NCBI GenBank assembly: GCA_047404195.1
Contig: JBDOIU010000003.1
Location: 57,156-121,155, forward strand
DNA: 64,000 nt
Direction: 5' to 3'
DNA from: JAJRRL01 sp047404195
GTDB lineage: Bacteria; Pseudomonadota; Gammaproteobacteria; JAJRRL01
A program made the translations under genes and the position numbers. The first letter of the stretch is position 1. Each line of letters starts with the position of its first letter. A model generated the notes under the pieces. It worked only from the letters and a program-made list of their open reading frames with translations. It searched no databases and was not told where the DNA came from. This document shows, in pieces, positions 11,581-20,458 of this stretch.

Positions 11581-12501
11581 TTGCTGCGAATTCACTGTAT
11601 TTCTCTTTTATTTTTAATGAGTTGTGCGTTTGGTGGTCATGCCATCACTCCGAGTCGTTGGCAATGCCTGCTGACTTCTCATCGGCAAGATGTATTCAAT
11701 CGTGGCTGTATTGAGCAATATAGGCTTGCCTTGAGGCGAAGTTTTGATACGTTTCATGCGACACATGCCCCCACTCATTCGGCCGCTGAGTTCACGGATG
11801 CCGCAGGATTCAAGCCTAAGCCGGGCGAGCAATTTGCGCATGTTGGCCAATCACCTGCTGCTCACACGGGCATTTTTAGTTTAGATAGTCAGGGCCAGGC
11901 TTGGCATGTTGCGCACCCAGTCTGGCTCGTGCGCACTCATCAGCTGCGTGCACGTCTGTGTCAGAGCACATTTTTACACCAATCCTGGCAGCATAAATCG
12001 CCTGTGTTGGCTGCTGCAGTGCAGCTGCGTTTACGTCAGATACTTGGCATGCCACCATTGCAGCCGAATTTGGGTCCTGTTGAGGGTGGTTACGGTGTCT
12101 ATGTGCTGAGTCAGGTTGAACCTGCTGTTCAAGCCGTCTGTGCGTCTACAAGCCGGCGAGTGCCGACTGCAAGTCAGTGTCAGAGTAATTGGCAATATGC
12201 AAGTGCGTCACATCGGCGGTGGGTGAGGGAATGGCTACAGGTGGCTTACCCAAAGACATGGTTTATTTCTGGTCGCTCTGAGTCACTCATTGCAGATGTT
12301 AATGTGTTTCATTATTATCCATGGACCGGTGTCGGCCTTACCTACGACTGGGGCCAGCCGAGTCACCTGGGTGCAAAAAAAGCGGTTAAAATGGGTGTTT
12401 ATGAGTATTTGCTGCCAGTATCTGCCCAGATTGGAAAAAAAGCGCTGCAATTTATACCAATGGAGCGTGTTTACGCACAGTGGTGCGTGCACAAACAATA
12501 A
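11581..12501 (+). CDS. Hypothetical secreted protein
   Basis: I do not recognise this family. The frame is open from TTG 11548. A strong GGAGG at 11571-11575 sits five bases before TTG 11581, and that start leaves a compact signal peptide (LLRIHCISLLFLMSCAFGGHA) ending in GHA before ITPSR, so the protein is probably exported. LMSC resembles a lipobox with an unusual Met at -2, so a lipoprotein is a weaker option. The mature part, about 285 residues, is rich in Trp, His, Gln and Tyr, has paired cysteines and no further membrane helix, and ends near VYAQWCVHKQ. It lies divergent from mfd and 66 bases before the aldolase gene. The non-ATG start and odd composition lower confidence, but the long open frame and signal peptide support a real gene. 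Confidence 0.6.
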   Translation: MLRIHCISLLFLMSCAFGGHAITPSRWQCLLTSHRQDVFNRGCIEQYRLALRRSFDTFHATHAPTHSAAEFTDAAGFKPKPGEQFAHVGQSPAAHTGIFSLDSQGQAWHVAHPVWLVRTHQLRARLCQSTFLHQSWQHKSPVLAAAVQLRLRQILGMPPLQPNLGPVEGGYGVYVLSQVEPAVQAVCASTSRRVPTASQCQSNWQYASASHRRWVREWLQVAYPKTWFISGRSESLIADVNVFHYYPWTGVGLTYDWGQPSHLGAKKAVKMGVYEYLLPVSAQIGKKALQFIPMERVYAQWCVHKQ

Positions 12502-12567
12502 CGTGTGAATGCTGCCCCGAATGTGTTAACATAATACAAATTTCAGTAAACCACTTAGGAGCACAAT

Positions 12568-13614
12568 ATGCCACTCATTACCATGCGACAGTTATTAGAT
12601 GAGGCAGCTGAGGCCAGTACGCCGTATGCGTTACCAGCGTTCAATATCAATAATATCGAGCAGGCTAGGGCGATTATGCAGGCAGCTACAGAAATCGACT
12701 CGCCAGTCATTATTCAGGCCTCAGCAGGTGCAAGGAAATATGCAGGTGCAGCCTTCATTCGGTCTATTGCGCAGGCAATTGTGGAAGAGTGGCCACAGAT
12801 ACCTGTTTGTTTGCACCAAGATCATGGTGCATCACCTGCGGTATGCCAGCGCTCGATACAGTTGGGCTTTACCTCCGTGATGATGGATGGCTCCTTGCAT
12901 GCGGATATGAAGACACCCGCAGATTTTGATTACAATACGAGTGTGACTAAGCAGGTTGTCGATATGGCACATGCTTGTGGTGTGTCGGTTGAAGGCGAGC
13001 TGGGGTGTTTGGGTTCATTGGAAACTGGCGAGGCAGGTGATGAAGATGGTTCTGGCGCTGAAGGTATTTTATCACGAGAGCAGTTGCTGACTGATCCACA
13101 AGAGGCAAAAGATTTTGTAGCGGCAACAGGTGTTGATGCCTTGGCGATTGCCATTGGAACCAGTCATGGCGCTTACAAATTTTCAAGACCGCCAACCGGT
13201 GATGTGTTATCAATTCAGCGTATACAAGAAATACACGCCAGCATTCCGAACACTCACCTCGTGATGCATGGTTCGTCATCAGTGCCACAGGAATGGTTGC
13301 AAGTGATCAATGAGCATGGTGGCAATATCCCTGAAACATACGGTGTGCCTGTTTCCGAAATTCAAGCAGGCATTCGGCATGGTGTGCGCAAAGTGAATAT
13401 TGATACAGATTTGCGTTTGGCTGCTACGGGTGCAATACGTCGCTACTTTCATCAGAATCCCGACAAGTTTGATCCACGCGGCTACCTGACAGATGCGATT
13501 GATGCTATGCGAGAGATATGTGTTCACCGCTATGAAGCATTTGGCTGTGCTGGAAAAGCCAGTCAAATCAAGGCGCGCTCACTTGCCTCGATGGTCGATT
13601 TTTACATCGATTAG
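12568..13614 (+). CDS. fba: Fructose-bisphosphate aldolase, class II (Calvin-cycle subtype)
   Basis: Zn-dependent aldolase interconverting fructose-1,6-bisphosphate with dihydroxyacetone phosphate and glyceraldehyde-3-phosphate, in glycolysis and gluconeogenesis. The 348-residue protein starts at ATG 12568 behind AGGAG with six-base spacing. Catalytic and metal residues are visible: LHQDHG with D85 and H86, VEGELG with E142, GTSHG with H200, and MHGSS with H234. The insert around residues 150-170 (ETGEAGDEDGSGAEG) is typical of the Calvin-type subgroup (CbbA/Fba) rather than E. coli FbaA. The subtype name reflects sequence grouping only; no carbon-fixation gene is seen here. The gene stands alone between the secreted protein and a pseudogene, with no gapA or pgk beside it. 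Confidence 0.95.
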   Translation: MPLITMRQLLDEAAEASTPYALPAFNINNIEQARAIMQAATEIDSPVIIQASAGARKYAGAAFIRSIAQAIVEEWPQIPVCLHQDHGASPAVCQRSIQLGFTSVMMDGSLHADMKTPADFDYNTSVTKQVVDMAHACGVSVEGELGCLGSLETGEAGDEDGSGAEGILSREQLLTDPQEAKDFVAATGVDALAIAIGTSHGAYKFSRPPTGDVLSIQRIQEIHASIPNTHLVMHGSSSVPQEWLQVINEHGGNIPETYGVPVSEIQAGIRHGVRKVNIDTDLRLAATGAIRRYFHQNPDKFDPRGYLTDAIDAMREICVHRYEAFGCAGKASQIKARSLASMVDFYID

Positions 13615-13640
13615 TGTCAGTCAGTGCGGATATCTGTTCG

Positions 13641-14185
13641 TCACTCTGCTGCTGATATTGTTTTGTAATAAAGCCGGCTGCTATATTTAGAAGCGCAATG
13701 CTGTAAGATAGATTGGTTTTGGCTGACTTCAGCGTCTAGACCAGGTGACGTGAAAAACGGTTTAAGCACGGTATAGGCGCATATGCTAGCAGCAACAACA
13801 CCAAGTAGTGCGCTACTGCCACCGAAAAGTGTGGCGGCTAGATTTCTCGCTCTGTTGTGATAGTTTACCTATAAATTCAGAGGGATCTGTTGGTAGGTCA
13901 TTCCCAGCAAGGTTTGCTTTTTTCAGGATCGATTGTTGGGTTTCCGAAAATGTTTTAGTTGCTATTAAACCTGTGACCGCATGTTTTCACTCATGAAGAT
14001 CATTGAGCTGATTTGTATATGCTGACAATAATCTTTCATCTTTCATCTTTCTCATTGCCATTCTTTAAAATACTAGTCTTATACTGTAGGTCAGATATGG
14101 CCTCATTGTATTTTTCTTCTGACGCGGTATTCTGTTCAATAGCAAGAAGCTGGTCAATGATTGCATGGATCCAGCTACAGTAGCT
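13641..14185 (-). pseudogene. Remnant of a coiled-coil/membrane protein gene
   Basis: On the minus strand coherent protein sequence runs in successive frames. It begins with an acidic, Gln/Lys-rich helical part (IDQLLAIEQNTASEEKYNEA...). A second segment follows (LLSAYTNQLNDLHE, stop, then TKTFSETQQSILKKANLAG). Last comes a hydrophobic helix (LAATLFGGSSALLGVVAASI) with a short tail ending at TGA 13641-13643. The first break is a perfect 7-bp tandem duplication at 14033-14046; removing one copy restores the frame exactly. A TGA at 13987-13989 and a second frameshift near 13840 also interrupt it. No intact start is visible. The helix-then-membrane layout resembles the unknown membrane proteins elsewhere in the window, but I could not establish homology. 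Confidence 0.6.
14033..14046. repeat. 7-bp tandem duplication (CTTTCAT x2)
   Basis: Two perfect CTTTCAT copies, with a partial third (CTTTC) following. On the minus strand this inserts 7 nt into the remnant gene at 13641-14185 and shifts its frame; deleting one unit rejoins NEKDE to RLLSAY. Confidence 0.85.
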
Positions 14186-14230
14186 TCATGACGTATTGCT
14201 GTTTTTTTTCTTATCTAGATGTAAAGGAGC

Positions 14231-15031
14231 TTAATCACAATATCTCATTGTGCCACTAATGATATGATGCATTTCCCCGTCATGGGTTTGCAGTATGAGT
14301 TCACCACGTTCGTTGATGCCACGTGCTATGCCAAGCATTGTTTTGTTATGGTGTTGATGCGAGACGCGCTGATTAGCAAGGCAATCACGTTTTTGATAGC
14401 GTTGTATGAAGGGATGTAATCCCTGCTGATCAAACTCGTATAGTGCTTGTCGTAATTGCTGCAGACACCGCGTTAGAATATCCACTTTAGAGGCATGATC
14501 ATTTCGTAGTTCGTCCATGCTGATACAAGGTTGTTTGATTTTGTGTTGTTCATCAAGCTGTGGTGTCCTGACATTGATACCAAAACCAATTACCAATGCT
14601 GTGCGGCCATGATGTTGCACAGCTTCGATTAAGATACCGGCCAGTTTTTTATGTTGCACCAGTAAGTCATTGGGCCATTTGATGTCAATGGGATATTGAC
14701 ATTGAGCGCAGTCCAATGCTTCTGCAAGCGCAACTGCAACAACCAGGCTGGCGCATGCTATCTGTTTTGCTGATTGATCAGGCCAGTATAGGTATGATGC
14801 GGTTATTTGACCGGGAGTATGGCTGTGCCATGTTTTATTGTTTCGACCGCGGCCATTGGTTTGATGATCTGTTAGGCAGAGAATGGCTTCATCTGGTATC
14901 AGTGCATGCGATAATACATGGCTATTGGTCGAAGCCATCTGCTGCTCGTAAAGCAGTTTGATGTGGTGCGTTTCACAATATTGCTGAAGTGCGAACAGTT
15001 CGCTGGTTTGGCTGTGTGAGATTGTTTTCAT
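14231..15031 (-). CDS. birA: Biotin--[acetyl-CoA-carboxylase] ligase, monofunctional
   Basis: This enzyme activates biotin with ATP and attaches it to the biotin carboxyl carrier protein of acetyl-CoA carboxylase. The 266-residue product carries the biotinyl-AMP loop GRGRNNKTW at residues 60-68, the KWPNDL motif at 118-123 and KLAGILIE after it, followed by the small C-terminal SH3-like domain. It begins directly with the catalytic domain. The N-terminal winged helix of E. coli BirA (about 60 residues) is absent, so this protein should not repress biotin genes. It is divergent from typA, with about 155 bases between the two starts. Identification is firm. Confidence 0.93.
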   Translation of the reverse strand: MKTISHSQTSELFALQQYCETHHIKLLYEQQMASTNSHVLSHALIPDEAILCLTDHQTNGRGRNNKTWHSHTPGQITASYLYWPDQSAKQIACASLVVAVALAEALDCAQCQYPIDIKWPNDLLVQHKKLAGILIEAVQHHGRTALVIGFGINVRTPQLDEQHKIKQPCISMDELRNDHASKVDILTRCLQQLRQALYEFDQQGLHPFIQRYQKRDCLANQRVSHQHHNKTMLGIARGINERGELILQTHDGEMHHIISGTMRYCD

Positions 15032-15150
15032 GAGTTGATATTATGTTGCAATGCCTGCAGAGTCAAATGAGGGTGGCAATCTAATCGGTTTCAGATGAGT
15101 CCCTGCTTGTTTTCTATCGATTTATATGCCAGACTGTGCAGCTTTCGGTC

Positions 15151-15156
15151 TATAAT
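15151..15156 (+). promoter_or_regulatory. Probable -10 element of the typA promoter
   Basis: A perfect TATAAT lies about 30 bases before the typA start codon in the birA/typA divergent gap. No convincing -35 hexamer sits 16-18 bases upstream, so strength is uncertain. Confidence 0.4.
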
Positions 15157-15186
15157 CGACAAGTATTGACATCAGAGGGAGTGCTC

Positions 15187-17016
15187 ATGGCCACCAACAT
15201 TCAGAATATACGCAACATTGCTATTGTGGCACACGTTGATCACGGTAAAACCACTTTGGTTGATAAATTATTGCGCCAATCTGGCACATTAGACGAGCGG
15301 GGCACGCAAGATGAGCGTGTGATGGACTCAAATGCACTGGAAAAAGAGCGCGGAATCACGATCTTAGCTAAAAATACCGCTATTAATTGGCGTGATTATC
15401 GTATTAATATTGTTGATACACCAGGGCACGCTGACTTTGGCGGTGAGGTTGAGCGGATATTGTCCATGGTTGATTCTGTGTTCTTGTTGGTGGATGCGGT
15501 TGATGGGCCGATGCCACAAACGCGTTTCGTCACTCAAAAAGCTTTCTCCTATGGTTTAAAGCCAATCGTTGTGGTCAATAAGATTGATAGAGATGGTGCA
15601 CGACCTGACTGGGTGGTAGATCAAGTATTCGATCTCTTTGTTTCCTTGCAGGCCACCGATGAGCAGTTAGATTTTCCTGTTATTTATGCTTCTGCCATTG
15701 AGGGTTATGCCGTGCAAGAATTGGATGATGCACGAGAAGACATGACGCCCTTGTTCGAAGCCATCGTCTCTTCTGTTCCTGCACCGGAAGTTGATGCGGA
15801 TGGGCCTTTACAGATGCAGATCAGTGCGCTGGCTTATTCTACCTACGTTGGTGCGATGGGTGTGGGACGTGTCACGCGTGGTAGTATCTCGCGACAGCAA
15901 TCTGTGCGTGTTATCTCCAGTGATGGGCAAGAGCGGAATGCTAAAATATTGCAGGTGTTGGGCTTTCATGGATTGCAGCAGCAAGAAGTGCAGTCAGCAT
16001 CCGCAGGTGACATTGTATCCATTTCAGGTATAGAAGCGTTACGTATATCGGATACCATTTGTGACCCAAGTTGTGCTGAAGCGTTGCCAGCATTGTCTGT
16101 TGATGAGCCAACTGTCAGCATGACTTTTTCAGTGAATACATCGCCGTTCTCTGGTCGTGACGGTAAGTATCTTACTTCGCGTCAAATCAGTGAGCGCTTG
16201 GATAGAGAGCTGATCGCAAACGTTGCCTTGCGTGTACAGCAAGCTGAGAGTGGCGATAAATTTCTCGTGTCAGGGCGCGGTGAGCTGCATCTTTCTATCT
16301 TGATTGAAAATATGCGGCGAGAGGGGTATGAGTTATCAGTTTCACGTGCTGAGGTGGTCACCAAAGAAATTGATGGTGTGATGCATGAGCCTGTGGAGTC
16401 GGTTATCGTAGATGTTGAGGCTGAGCATCAAGGTGCGGTGATGGAGTCATTTGGTCTGCGCGGTGCACGCTTGCAAGATATGCAGGTTGAGTCAGACGGT
16501 CGAGTAAAGTTGACATTTTTGATGCCTACACGTGGCTTGATTGGCTTTTATGCGCAGTTTCTAGCAATGACCTCTGGCTCTGGTATCATGCACCACGTCT
16601 TTGATCATTATGCGCCACAGTCAGCCGAGCAATTCAAGCACCGAAGCCGTGGGGTATTGGTCGCTGCAGGGCAGGGTGTTGCCACTGCTTACGCACTTTG
16701 GAATTTACAGCCAAGAGGTGAGATGTTTCTGTCGCCGCAAACCGATGTTTATGAGGGCATGATTGTTGGTTTACATACGCGTGAAAATGATTTGGTTGTG
16801 AATGCGACGCGTGAAAAGCAACTGACAAACGTACGTGCATCCGGTTCTGATGAGAATATTCAGTTAACGCCAGCACGGCGCTTTACTTTAGAAGAAGCGT
16901 TGGCATTTGTGAATGATGACGAATTAGTAGAGGTGACGCCAACATCTATACGCTTGCGTAAAAAGTTCTTGAAAGAGCACGAACGTAAACGTCAGTCACG
17001 CACCAAAAACGCGTAA
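15187..17016 (+). CDS. typA: GTP-binding ribosome-associated protein TypA/BipA
   Basis: BipA is a translational GTPase related to EF-G that binds 70S ribosomes and supports 50S assembly and stress growth. The start is ATG 15187 behind GAGGGAG; a longer in-frame reading from 15136 lacks this site. The 609-residue product fits the family length (607 in E. coli). G1 AHVDHGKTT lies at residues 15-23, then RGITI, the G3 box DTPGHADF and the G4 box NKID. Domain II, the EF-G-like domains III and V, and the BipA-specific C-terminal domain (TRENDLVVNATREKQLTN) follow. It converges with udk and the two stop codons abut with no gap. Confidence 0.97.
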   Translation: MATNIQNIRNIAIVAHVDHGKTTLVDKLLRQSGTLDERGTQDERVMDSNALEKERGITILAKNTAINWRDYRINIVDTPGHADFGGEVERILSMVDSVFLLVDAVDGPMPQTRFVTQKAFSYGLKPIVVVNKIDRDGARPDWVVDQVFDLFVSLQATDEQLDFPVIYASAIEGYAVQELDDAREDMTPLFEAIVSSVPAPEVDADGPLQMQISALAYSTYVGAMGVGRVTRGSISRQQSVRVISSDGQERNAKILQVLGFHGLQQQEVQSASAGDIVSISGIEALRISDTICDPSCAEALPALSVDEPTVSMTFSVNTSPFSGRDGKYLTSRQISERLDRELIANVALRVQQAESGDKFLVSGRGELHLSILIENMRREGYELSVSRAEVVTKEIDGVMHEPVESVIVDVEAEHQGAVMESFGLRGARLQDMQVESDGRVKLTFLMPTRGLIGFYAQFLAMTSGSGIMHHVFDHYAPQSAEQFKHRSRGVLVAAGQGVATAYALWNLQPRGEMFLSPQTDVYEGMIVGLHTRENDLVVNATREKQLTNVRASGSDENIQLTPARRFTLEEALAFVNDDELVEVTPTSIRLRKKFLKEHERKRQSRTKNA

Positions 17017-17637
17017 TTAGACATTTAAAAGTTCGCGCATTTTTGCTTTAATCATATCAATTGCGATACGATTCTCACCACCGCGTGGCACAATAACATC
17101 AGCATGTCTTTTGCCGGGCTCAATAAATTGATAGTACATGGGGCGTACAGTACTTTGGTACTGTGTCATCACAGAATCAACAGAGCGGCCACGCTCAATG
17201 ATATCGCGCTTTAAACGTCTCATTAGGCAGATATCTAGCGCTGTATCCATAAATATTCGAATATCCATGACGTCACGTAGTCGTGGTTCTGCAAATAAAA
17301 GAATGCCTTCAAGCACAATTATTCTGTGATTGCCAATTCTACGAGTTTCACTGGTGCGCACGTGTTGGCTGTAATCGTATACAGGAATATCAACAGCATT
17401 TCCTGCTTGTAGTGCCTGTAGATGTTCAACCAGAAGGTTGTGCTCTAAAGCATTTGGGTGGTCGTAGTTGATTTGTGATCGTTCTTCTAGCGTTAGATGG
17501 CTCACATCTTTGTAGTATGAGTCTTCGGAAATAATTTCAACGTGCTCTGAGCTCAGTTCTGATACGATGGTATTCGCTAATAGGCTTTTACCTGATGCAG
17601 ATGGTCCTGCAATGCCGATAATGATGGTATTTGACAT
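17017..17637 (-). CDS. udk: Uridine kinase
   Basis: Phosphorylates uridine and cytidine to UMP and CMP in pyrimidine salvage. The 206-residue protein has the P-loop GPSASGKS at residues 11-18, the NYDHPNA nucleoside-binding motif and the lid region RLKRDIIERGRS. E. coli Udk is 213 residues. The start ATG at 17635-17637 follows GAGGGA with a short spacer. Its stop abuts that of typA in tail-to-tail orientation, so transcription from both sides would overlap. The smrB gene lies upstream on the same strand, 33 bases away, and may be cotranscribed. Confidence 0.95.
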   Translation of the reverse strand: MSNTIIIGIAGPSASGKSLLANTIVSELSSEHVEIISEDSYYKDVSHLTLEERSQINYDHPNALEHNLLVEHLQALQAGNAVDIPVYDYSQHVRTSETRRIGNHRIIVLEGILLFAEPRLRDVMDIRIFMDTALDICLMRRLKRDIIERGRSVDSVMTQYQSTVRPMYYQFIEPGKRHADVIVPRGGENRIAIDMIKAKMRELLNV

Positions 17638-17670
17638 GAGCTTCCCTCGTTTGTGGTGTGGTTTATTTGA

Positions 17671-18210
17671 TTACTTCCTTGTGCGCAATAGAACAGTGAT
17701 GGCACCTAGGCCACCATCTCTTCGGCAACACTGCTGGAATGCTAACACACTTTCAAGTTCAGGCAACCAAATATTCAATAAATTTTTTATTTTAGGGGGT
17801 TTATCCGGGCTACCCTGACCGTGAATAAGGCGTATGCAGTTGTATTTTTTCTGAATGCAGTCATTGAGGAAGTCAATTGTACAGCGTTGTGCCTCCCTGA
17901 TGGTCATGCCATGCAGGTCACAACATGCCTGGATGGGTATATCACCATTTTTTAACATCTTGCGACGTTTATGCTGAATGCCGTTCGTGAAATATTGGAT
18001 ATCTTGATGTGATTGTACCCACTTCTCTGCCGGCAACTTGTCCAATAAGAAATCAGCATTATCAATTGTTGCGATTACATCAGGCCCTGTTTGCAATCCG
18101 TCATCTGACAATGCTAAATTGGCAATAGGATGCTCAACGAGTTCATCAACTGCGCGACGAAAGACCTGTTTTTCGTCTTTGCTGATTGGTGGGTCTTCGG
18201 ACTGTGGCAT
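17671..18210 (-). CDS. smrB: Smr-domain endonuclease SmrB-like
   Basis: SmrB is a ribosome-collision sensor nuclease that cleaves mRNA between stalled ribosomes. The 179-residue protein has a helical N-terminus, the linker RRKMLKNGDIPIQACCDLHG that precedes Smr domains, the DLHG motif near residue 99, and the LIHGQG loop near 128. It ends with a GGLGAITVLLR strand. The E. coli homologue (former YfcN) is 183 residues and lies divergent from prmB, the same arrangement as here (81 bases between the starts). The C-terminal sequence also resembles SmrA, so the SmrB name rests partly on synteny. Confidence 0.82.
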   Translation of the reverse strand: MPQSEDPPISKDEKQVFRRAVDELVEHPIANLALSDDGLQTGPDVIATIDNADFLLDKLPAEKWVQSHQDIQYFTNGIQHKRRKMLKNGDIPIQACCDLHGMTIREAQRCTIDFLNDCIQKKYNCIRLIHGQGSPDKPPKIKNLLNIWLPELESVLAFQQCCRRDGGLGAITVLLRTRK

Positions 18211-18291
18211 ATCATGGCTTAATGTGATGCATTTCTAGGCATTTTAATGTAAACACGCACCGTTATCAAGGTGGTGGCAAGGAGTTTTTTT

Positions 18292-19215
18292 ATGGCAGAT
18301 CTTACCCATGCTGAGTCAGTTCAGTGTTTGGAAACCGTCTCTGATTGGTTGCGCTGGTGCATGACTTGTCTTGCTAAGCATGATATTTATCTCGGCCATG
18401 GTGCAGACAGCCATTGGGATGAGGCACTGCAATTGGTTTTAACAGCATTATCTTTGCCAATCGATATTGATGAGGTATGTTTTGATGCGAAAGTGCTGCC
18501 AAGTGAGCGTCAGAAAATCAGTGATTGGATTATTGCTCGCTCTGAAAAAAGACAGCCTCTGCCTTATATCACTCAGCGAGCCTGGTTCATGCGCATGCCT
18601 TACTACGTCGATGAGCGTGTGCTGATTCCACGCTCTCCATTTGGCGAATGGCTAGAAAAATCATTTTCACCTTGGCTTGATGCTGACACGGTGAAATCTG
18701 TTTGTGATGTTGGCACTGGGTCAGGTTGTATAGCCATTGCCAGTGCACATGTCTTTCCAAATGCCAAGGTTGATGCCATTGATATTAGTGAAGATGCGCT
18801 TGCTGTGGCAACAATAAATGTTAACAAGCATGGTGTGAAAGATCGAGTACGCTTACTGCACGGTAATGCGTTGAATGTGGTTTGTGGTGACAAACAGTAT
18901 GATTTGATTATCAGTAATCCGCCATATGTACCTTACGTCGAGCAAGCGTCACTACCAGAAGAATATTTATATGAACCAAAACAAGCATTGTTTGCAGATG
19001 ATGATGGCTTTGCAATCGTTGACGACATCATTCAGAGTGCTGCGCAACACCTTTCTGAAAAAGGGTTGCTCATCGTGGAGGTGGGGCAAAATGCTGAAGC
19101 ATTTGCACTACGCTACCCAACACTGTCTGTCACTTGGTTAACATGTGAGTCTGGAGGAGAGGGCTTATTTATGTTGACTCGTGAAGCTTTACAAGTTTGG
19201 CAGTCGCAAACATAG
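18292..19215 (+). CDS. prmB: 50S ribosomal protein L3 N5-glutamine methyltransferase PrmB
   Basis: Uses S-adenosylmethionine to methylate a glutamine of ribosomal protein L3. I choose ATG 18292 because AAGGAG sits seven bases upstream; an in-frame GTG at 18271 overlaps that site. The 307-residue protein has a helical substrate domain, the SAM loop VGTGSGC at residues 140-146, and the NPPY signature at 209-212 (ISNPPYVPY) that positions the glutamine amide. Aromatic-acid chorismate genes, which usually flank prmB in enterics, are absent. The end of the gene abuts the convergent reading at 19216. Confidence 0.93.
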   Translation: MADLTHAESVQCLETVSDWLRWCMTCLAKHDIYLGHGADSHWDEALQLVLTALSLPIDIDEVCFDAKVLPSERQKISDWIIARSEKRQPLPYITQRAWFMRMPYYVDERVLIPRSPFGEWLEKSFSPWLDADTVKSVCDVGTGSGCIAIASAHVFPNAKVDAIDISEDALAVATINVNKHGVKDRVRLLHGNALNVVCGDKQYDLIISNPPYVPYVEQASLPEEYLYEPKQALFADDDGFAIVDDIIQSAAQHLSEKGLLIVEVGQNAEAFALRYPTLSVTWLTCESGGEGLFMLTREALQVWQSQT

Positions 19216-19776
19216 CTATGCATGTTTGGAGTGTGAAGCCTGGGTGTTTGTTTTTGGAGGAAAACGCTTTATGCTGGCCATGACTTCGTTGCAAATGGCT
19301 GTCTGCTGAATGGAAGTTGCGCTGCAGCTGATCAGCAGCATTTTCTCACCCATGCTTGTGTTAAAGAGCACCTCACTGGCACGTATTTTTTTTCGTAAGA
19401 GGCCTTGAGTCCAAATAAAAGTATTATAAATGCCTTGTTTTTTCCCCATTGGGCGAATGATTTGATGTTTAATGTTGGCCGTTCTGAAAATTTGCCGAAA
19501 TGAGCTAGCATATGAAAGGCTGTTTTGGTGATGTCTGTTTTTGATGAAGATTGAAAGCTTTGTCTGTTGTGCCCCCGGTGAAAACAATGCCGCACAACCA
19601 GGAATGTGTGCTGTACTTTGTCGACGCCATGAGCTGGGGATACTGATTTCGAATTGTTTGGCAACGATAACGTGATGCCTGTTATCTGCAGCATAGGATT
19701 GCACACTGACTAAGCTGTATAGGATTCCGATGCTCCCTTGTGCGAGCAGCTTGATGCTCAGTATGCGCCTAGCCAT
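19216..19776 (-). CDS. Hypothetical periplasmic protein
   Basis: Not recognised by name. The frame is open further upstream into queH, but ATG 19774-19776 gives a clean signal peptide: MARR, a hydrophobic core, then SVQSYA before ADNRH. This start overlaps the queH stop by eight bases, suggesting translational coupling. The mature part is about 155 residues, with a pattern reminiscent of the PsbP/DUF1795-like fold (FEISIPSSWRR, then alternating strands such as KLSIFIKNR and KMLLISCSAT). That similarity is only by eye. It would be the third gene of a fumC-queH operon. Confidence 0.65.
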   Translation of the reverse strand: MARRILSIKLLAQGSIGILYSLVSVQSYAADNRHHVIVAKQFEISIPSSWRRQSTAHIPGCAALFSPGAQQTKLSIFIKNRHHQNSLSYASSFRQIFRTANIKHQIIRPMGKKQGIYNTFIWTQGLLRKKIRASEVLFNTSMGEKMLLISCSATSIQQTAICNEVMASIKRFPPKTNTQASHSKHA

Positions 19777-20458
19777 TTGGGTCACTCTTTTTGACACAGT
19801 TTTTTTGTTGTTCGCAAGATGTGTTGCAATAATATTTTTCACCCAGTTTAATTCTGTCTCGGCCATTTTTCATGCGCCACCGGTTGGTGTCTCTGAGTGA
19901 GTAAACACAGCCACAATATTCTTGCTGGTAAAATTGCTCTTCTTTGGATAGCTCAATCATGCGTGCTGAACCACCTTTTTTGCGCCAGTTGTATGTCCAG
20001 TAGGTCATATCAGGATAGCGTGCTGCCGCACGCTCACCGCAGCCATTGATTTGGGTCATGTTCTTCCAGCGTGATATGCCTAAAGTAGAGCTGATAATAT
20101 CGAAACCATGTTCAGCCGCATACAATGCGGTACGCTCAAACCTCATATCAAAGCACACTGTGCAGCGTAAGCCACGTTCAGGAATATCGCCTAACCCTTT
20201 AGTTCGCTCGAACCAGTTATCTTTGTCATAATCGGCGTCGATGAATGGCACCCCAAGCTTGTCGGCAAAGCGCTTATTCTCATCTTTACGTTGTTCATAC
20301 TCCTTGAGAGGGTGAATATTCGGGTTATAAAAAAAGATTTCGTAGTCTATGCCATGATCGGCTAGTTGTGCCATGATGTCGCCACCGCAGGGTGCGCAGC
20401 AGGAGTGCAATAACAACCGTTTGCCAGCATTGGGTAGCTCAAGCTGCTGCTGACTCAT
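19769..20458 (-). CDS. queH: Epoxyqueuosine reductase QueH
   Basis: QueH reduces epoxyqueuosine to queuosine, the last step of wobble-base modification in tRNAs with GUN anticodons, and is unrelated to the cobalamin-dependent QueG. The 229-residue protein carries the family cysteine pattern: SCCAPCGGD with C20, C21 and C24, CTVCFD with C99 and C102, and YCGC with C182 and C184. These hold an iron-sulfur cluster and an extra iron in studied members. FYNPNIHP and STLGISRWKN are further family motifs. The start overlaps the fumC stop by four bases (ATGA), so the two are coupled. Confidence 0.93.
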   Translation of the reverse strand: MSQQQLELPNAGKRLLLHSCCAPCGGDIMAQLADHGIDYEIFFYNPNIHPLKEYEQRKDENKRFADKLGVPFIDADYDKDNWFERTKGLGDIPERGLRCTVCFDMRFERTALYAAEHGFDIISSTLGISRWKNMTQINGCGERAAARYPDMTYWTYNWRKKGGSARMIELSKEEQFYQQEYCGCVYSLRDTNRWRMKNGRDRIKLGEKYYCNTSCEQQKNCVKKSDPNG

